Of a DNA stretch of 20,849 nucleotides, positions 20,107-20,849 are shown in pieces. Source of the DNA: Trichosporon coremiiforme (lineage: Eukaryota > Basidiomycota > Tremellomycetes > Trichosporonales > Trichosporonaceae); contig BCJJ01000101.1 of NCBI GenBank assembly GCA_039545355.1, positions 1 to 20,849 of the forward strand, written 5' to 3'. A model generated the notes under the pieces. It was not told where the DNA came from, ran no database searches, and saw only the letters and a program-made list of their open reading frames with translations. A program made the translations under genes and the position numbers. The stretch's first letter is position 1; every line of letters begins with the position of its first letter.

Positions 20107-20408
20107 GCGCAGCGAGACTTGGGCGTAGACATTAGCGGGGGCGGAGGCAGGCGTGCCGGTACCGCGGAAGAGGCGTGGGCAGACGTGCAATGAGGAGCGA
20201 AGAGTGTCAGGAGGCCCGCGGAGAGCGGAGAACTGCAAATTCATGTGGACGGGGGGGTCACCGTCCCATCCAGTCTGGCAAGACCCAGTTGTATTACATT
20301 TTGTACCATATGCGAGTCATTCGCCATGTCGTGCAGCTCCGAGAGCGGAGCGAGTGCTGAGCACTGATCCGTATGTTCTGAACACTTGAGCTGCGGCCGA
20401 GGCAATCG

Positions 20409-20444
20409 TGGATGCCAGTGCTGGATGCCAGTGGTGGATGCCAG
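20409..20444. repeat. three copies of a 13-bp tandem repeat
   Basis: TGGATGCCAG recurs at 20409, 20422 and 20435, each followed by TGC, TGG or GTG. It lies in non-coding sequence and has no evident function. Confidence 0.85.
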
Positions 20445-20849
20445 GTGCGCAGTGCAGATCATGACGCATCCGGGGCCTCATCGTGGGCGGGGTATCCAAG
20501 TTTGGGGTCCTGTGATCGTGGTCCGATATCCCGGCCTCTGTTCAATAGGTCAGGTGACTGTACGAATATCGAATGAGACGATTCAGGCGGAATCATCCAA
20601 GCCCAGCTCTGAGCCAACAACAGCTAAGCCAAAGGTACAGACAGGTACAGCCTACGGTTGGTTTCCCGACCTCGGCGTCGTATCGGTCCCGTGCTTATCT
20701 CACCCAAAGCGCAAACCTAGCCCAAACCTCCACATGACCTCTTCGTTTATCTCGCCAACAGCACCGTGCCTGGCCAAATCTGTGGGGCGGGCAACTCCTG
20801 TATCCTGGCCTCGGTCGTGCTTAGGCCAGGGGTTGAGCTAAGGGGGAGG

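Larger units (their letters stand above)
20080..20849. other. 3' flank of the transcription factor gene, no further gene seen
   Basis: The open frame of about 150 codons across 20386-20841 has no recognisable motif and starts in a tandem repeat; I regard it as chance. The segment holds the triple CTGCCGA motif and a 13-bp tandem repeat. Confidence 0.5.

Noticed and set aside
19444..20244. 266-codon minus-strand frame across the last exons of the transcription factor
   Set aside because: Shadow of the spliced + strand gene, whose exon joins give a full Zn2Cys6 protein.
20386..20841. 151-codon + strand frame at the end of the window
   Set aside because: Begins inside a 13-bp tandem repeat, has no motif or coding bias, and no supporting splice or promoter signals.

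Overview
The window looks like nuclear DNA of a basidiomycete yeast. The intron style, promoter architecture and protein families suggest a Tremellomycete, possibly Trichosporonales; this placement is an inference, because no rRNA or marker gene is present. The genes have many very short GT-AG introns (down to 36-38 nt), usually with a CTGAC branch motif 5-15 nt before the acceptor, strong C/G-ending codon bias, and pyrimidine-rich leaders. No bacterial-style operons, tRNAs, rRNAs, CRISPR arrays or recognisable transposons were seen.

Layout: 1-1380, no gene recognised. 1388-1843 (+), a TATA-driven gene for a 110-residue secreted precursor carrying two near-identical two-cysteine peptides, each ending at a Kex2-type Lys-Arg site. 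5055-2122 (-), an 882-residue oligopeptide transporter of the OPT family in three exons, convergent with the peptide gene. 5056-9480, about 4.4 kb with no convincing gene. 10120-9501 (-), a small secreted ricin-B (beta-trefoil) protein with its own TATA box and a problematic first splice junction. 10204-11857, nothing recognised. 11858-13481, a pyrimidine-rich tract almost free of ATG on the + strand, interpreted as promoter plus long 5' leader with one short uORF. 13482-16381 (+), a 922-residue protein with a C-terminal KAP/CDKN3-like dual-specificity phosphatase domain. 16382-17799, low-complexity intergenic DNA. 17800-20079 (+), a seven-exon Zn2Cys6 transcription factor of 576 residues. 20080-20849, no gene.

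The most interesting item is the 1.4-5.1 kb pair: a secreted, Kex2-processed repeat peptide precursor next to an oligopeptide importer. The two peptide copies differ in nine of 19 codons, yet eight of these differences are synonymous and the ninth is Ser/Thr, which argues that the mature peptide itself is under selection. Cryptococcus uses a secreted peptide (Qsp1) re-imported by an OPT transporter (Opt1) for quorum-type signalling. A comparable secrete-process-import loop is a reasonable hypothesis here, but it rests on adjacency and family knowledge, not on direct evidence.
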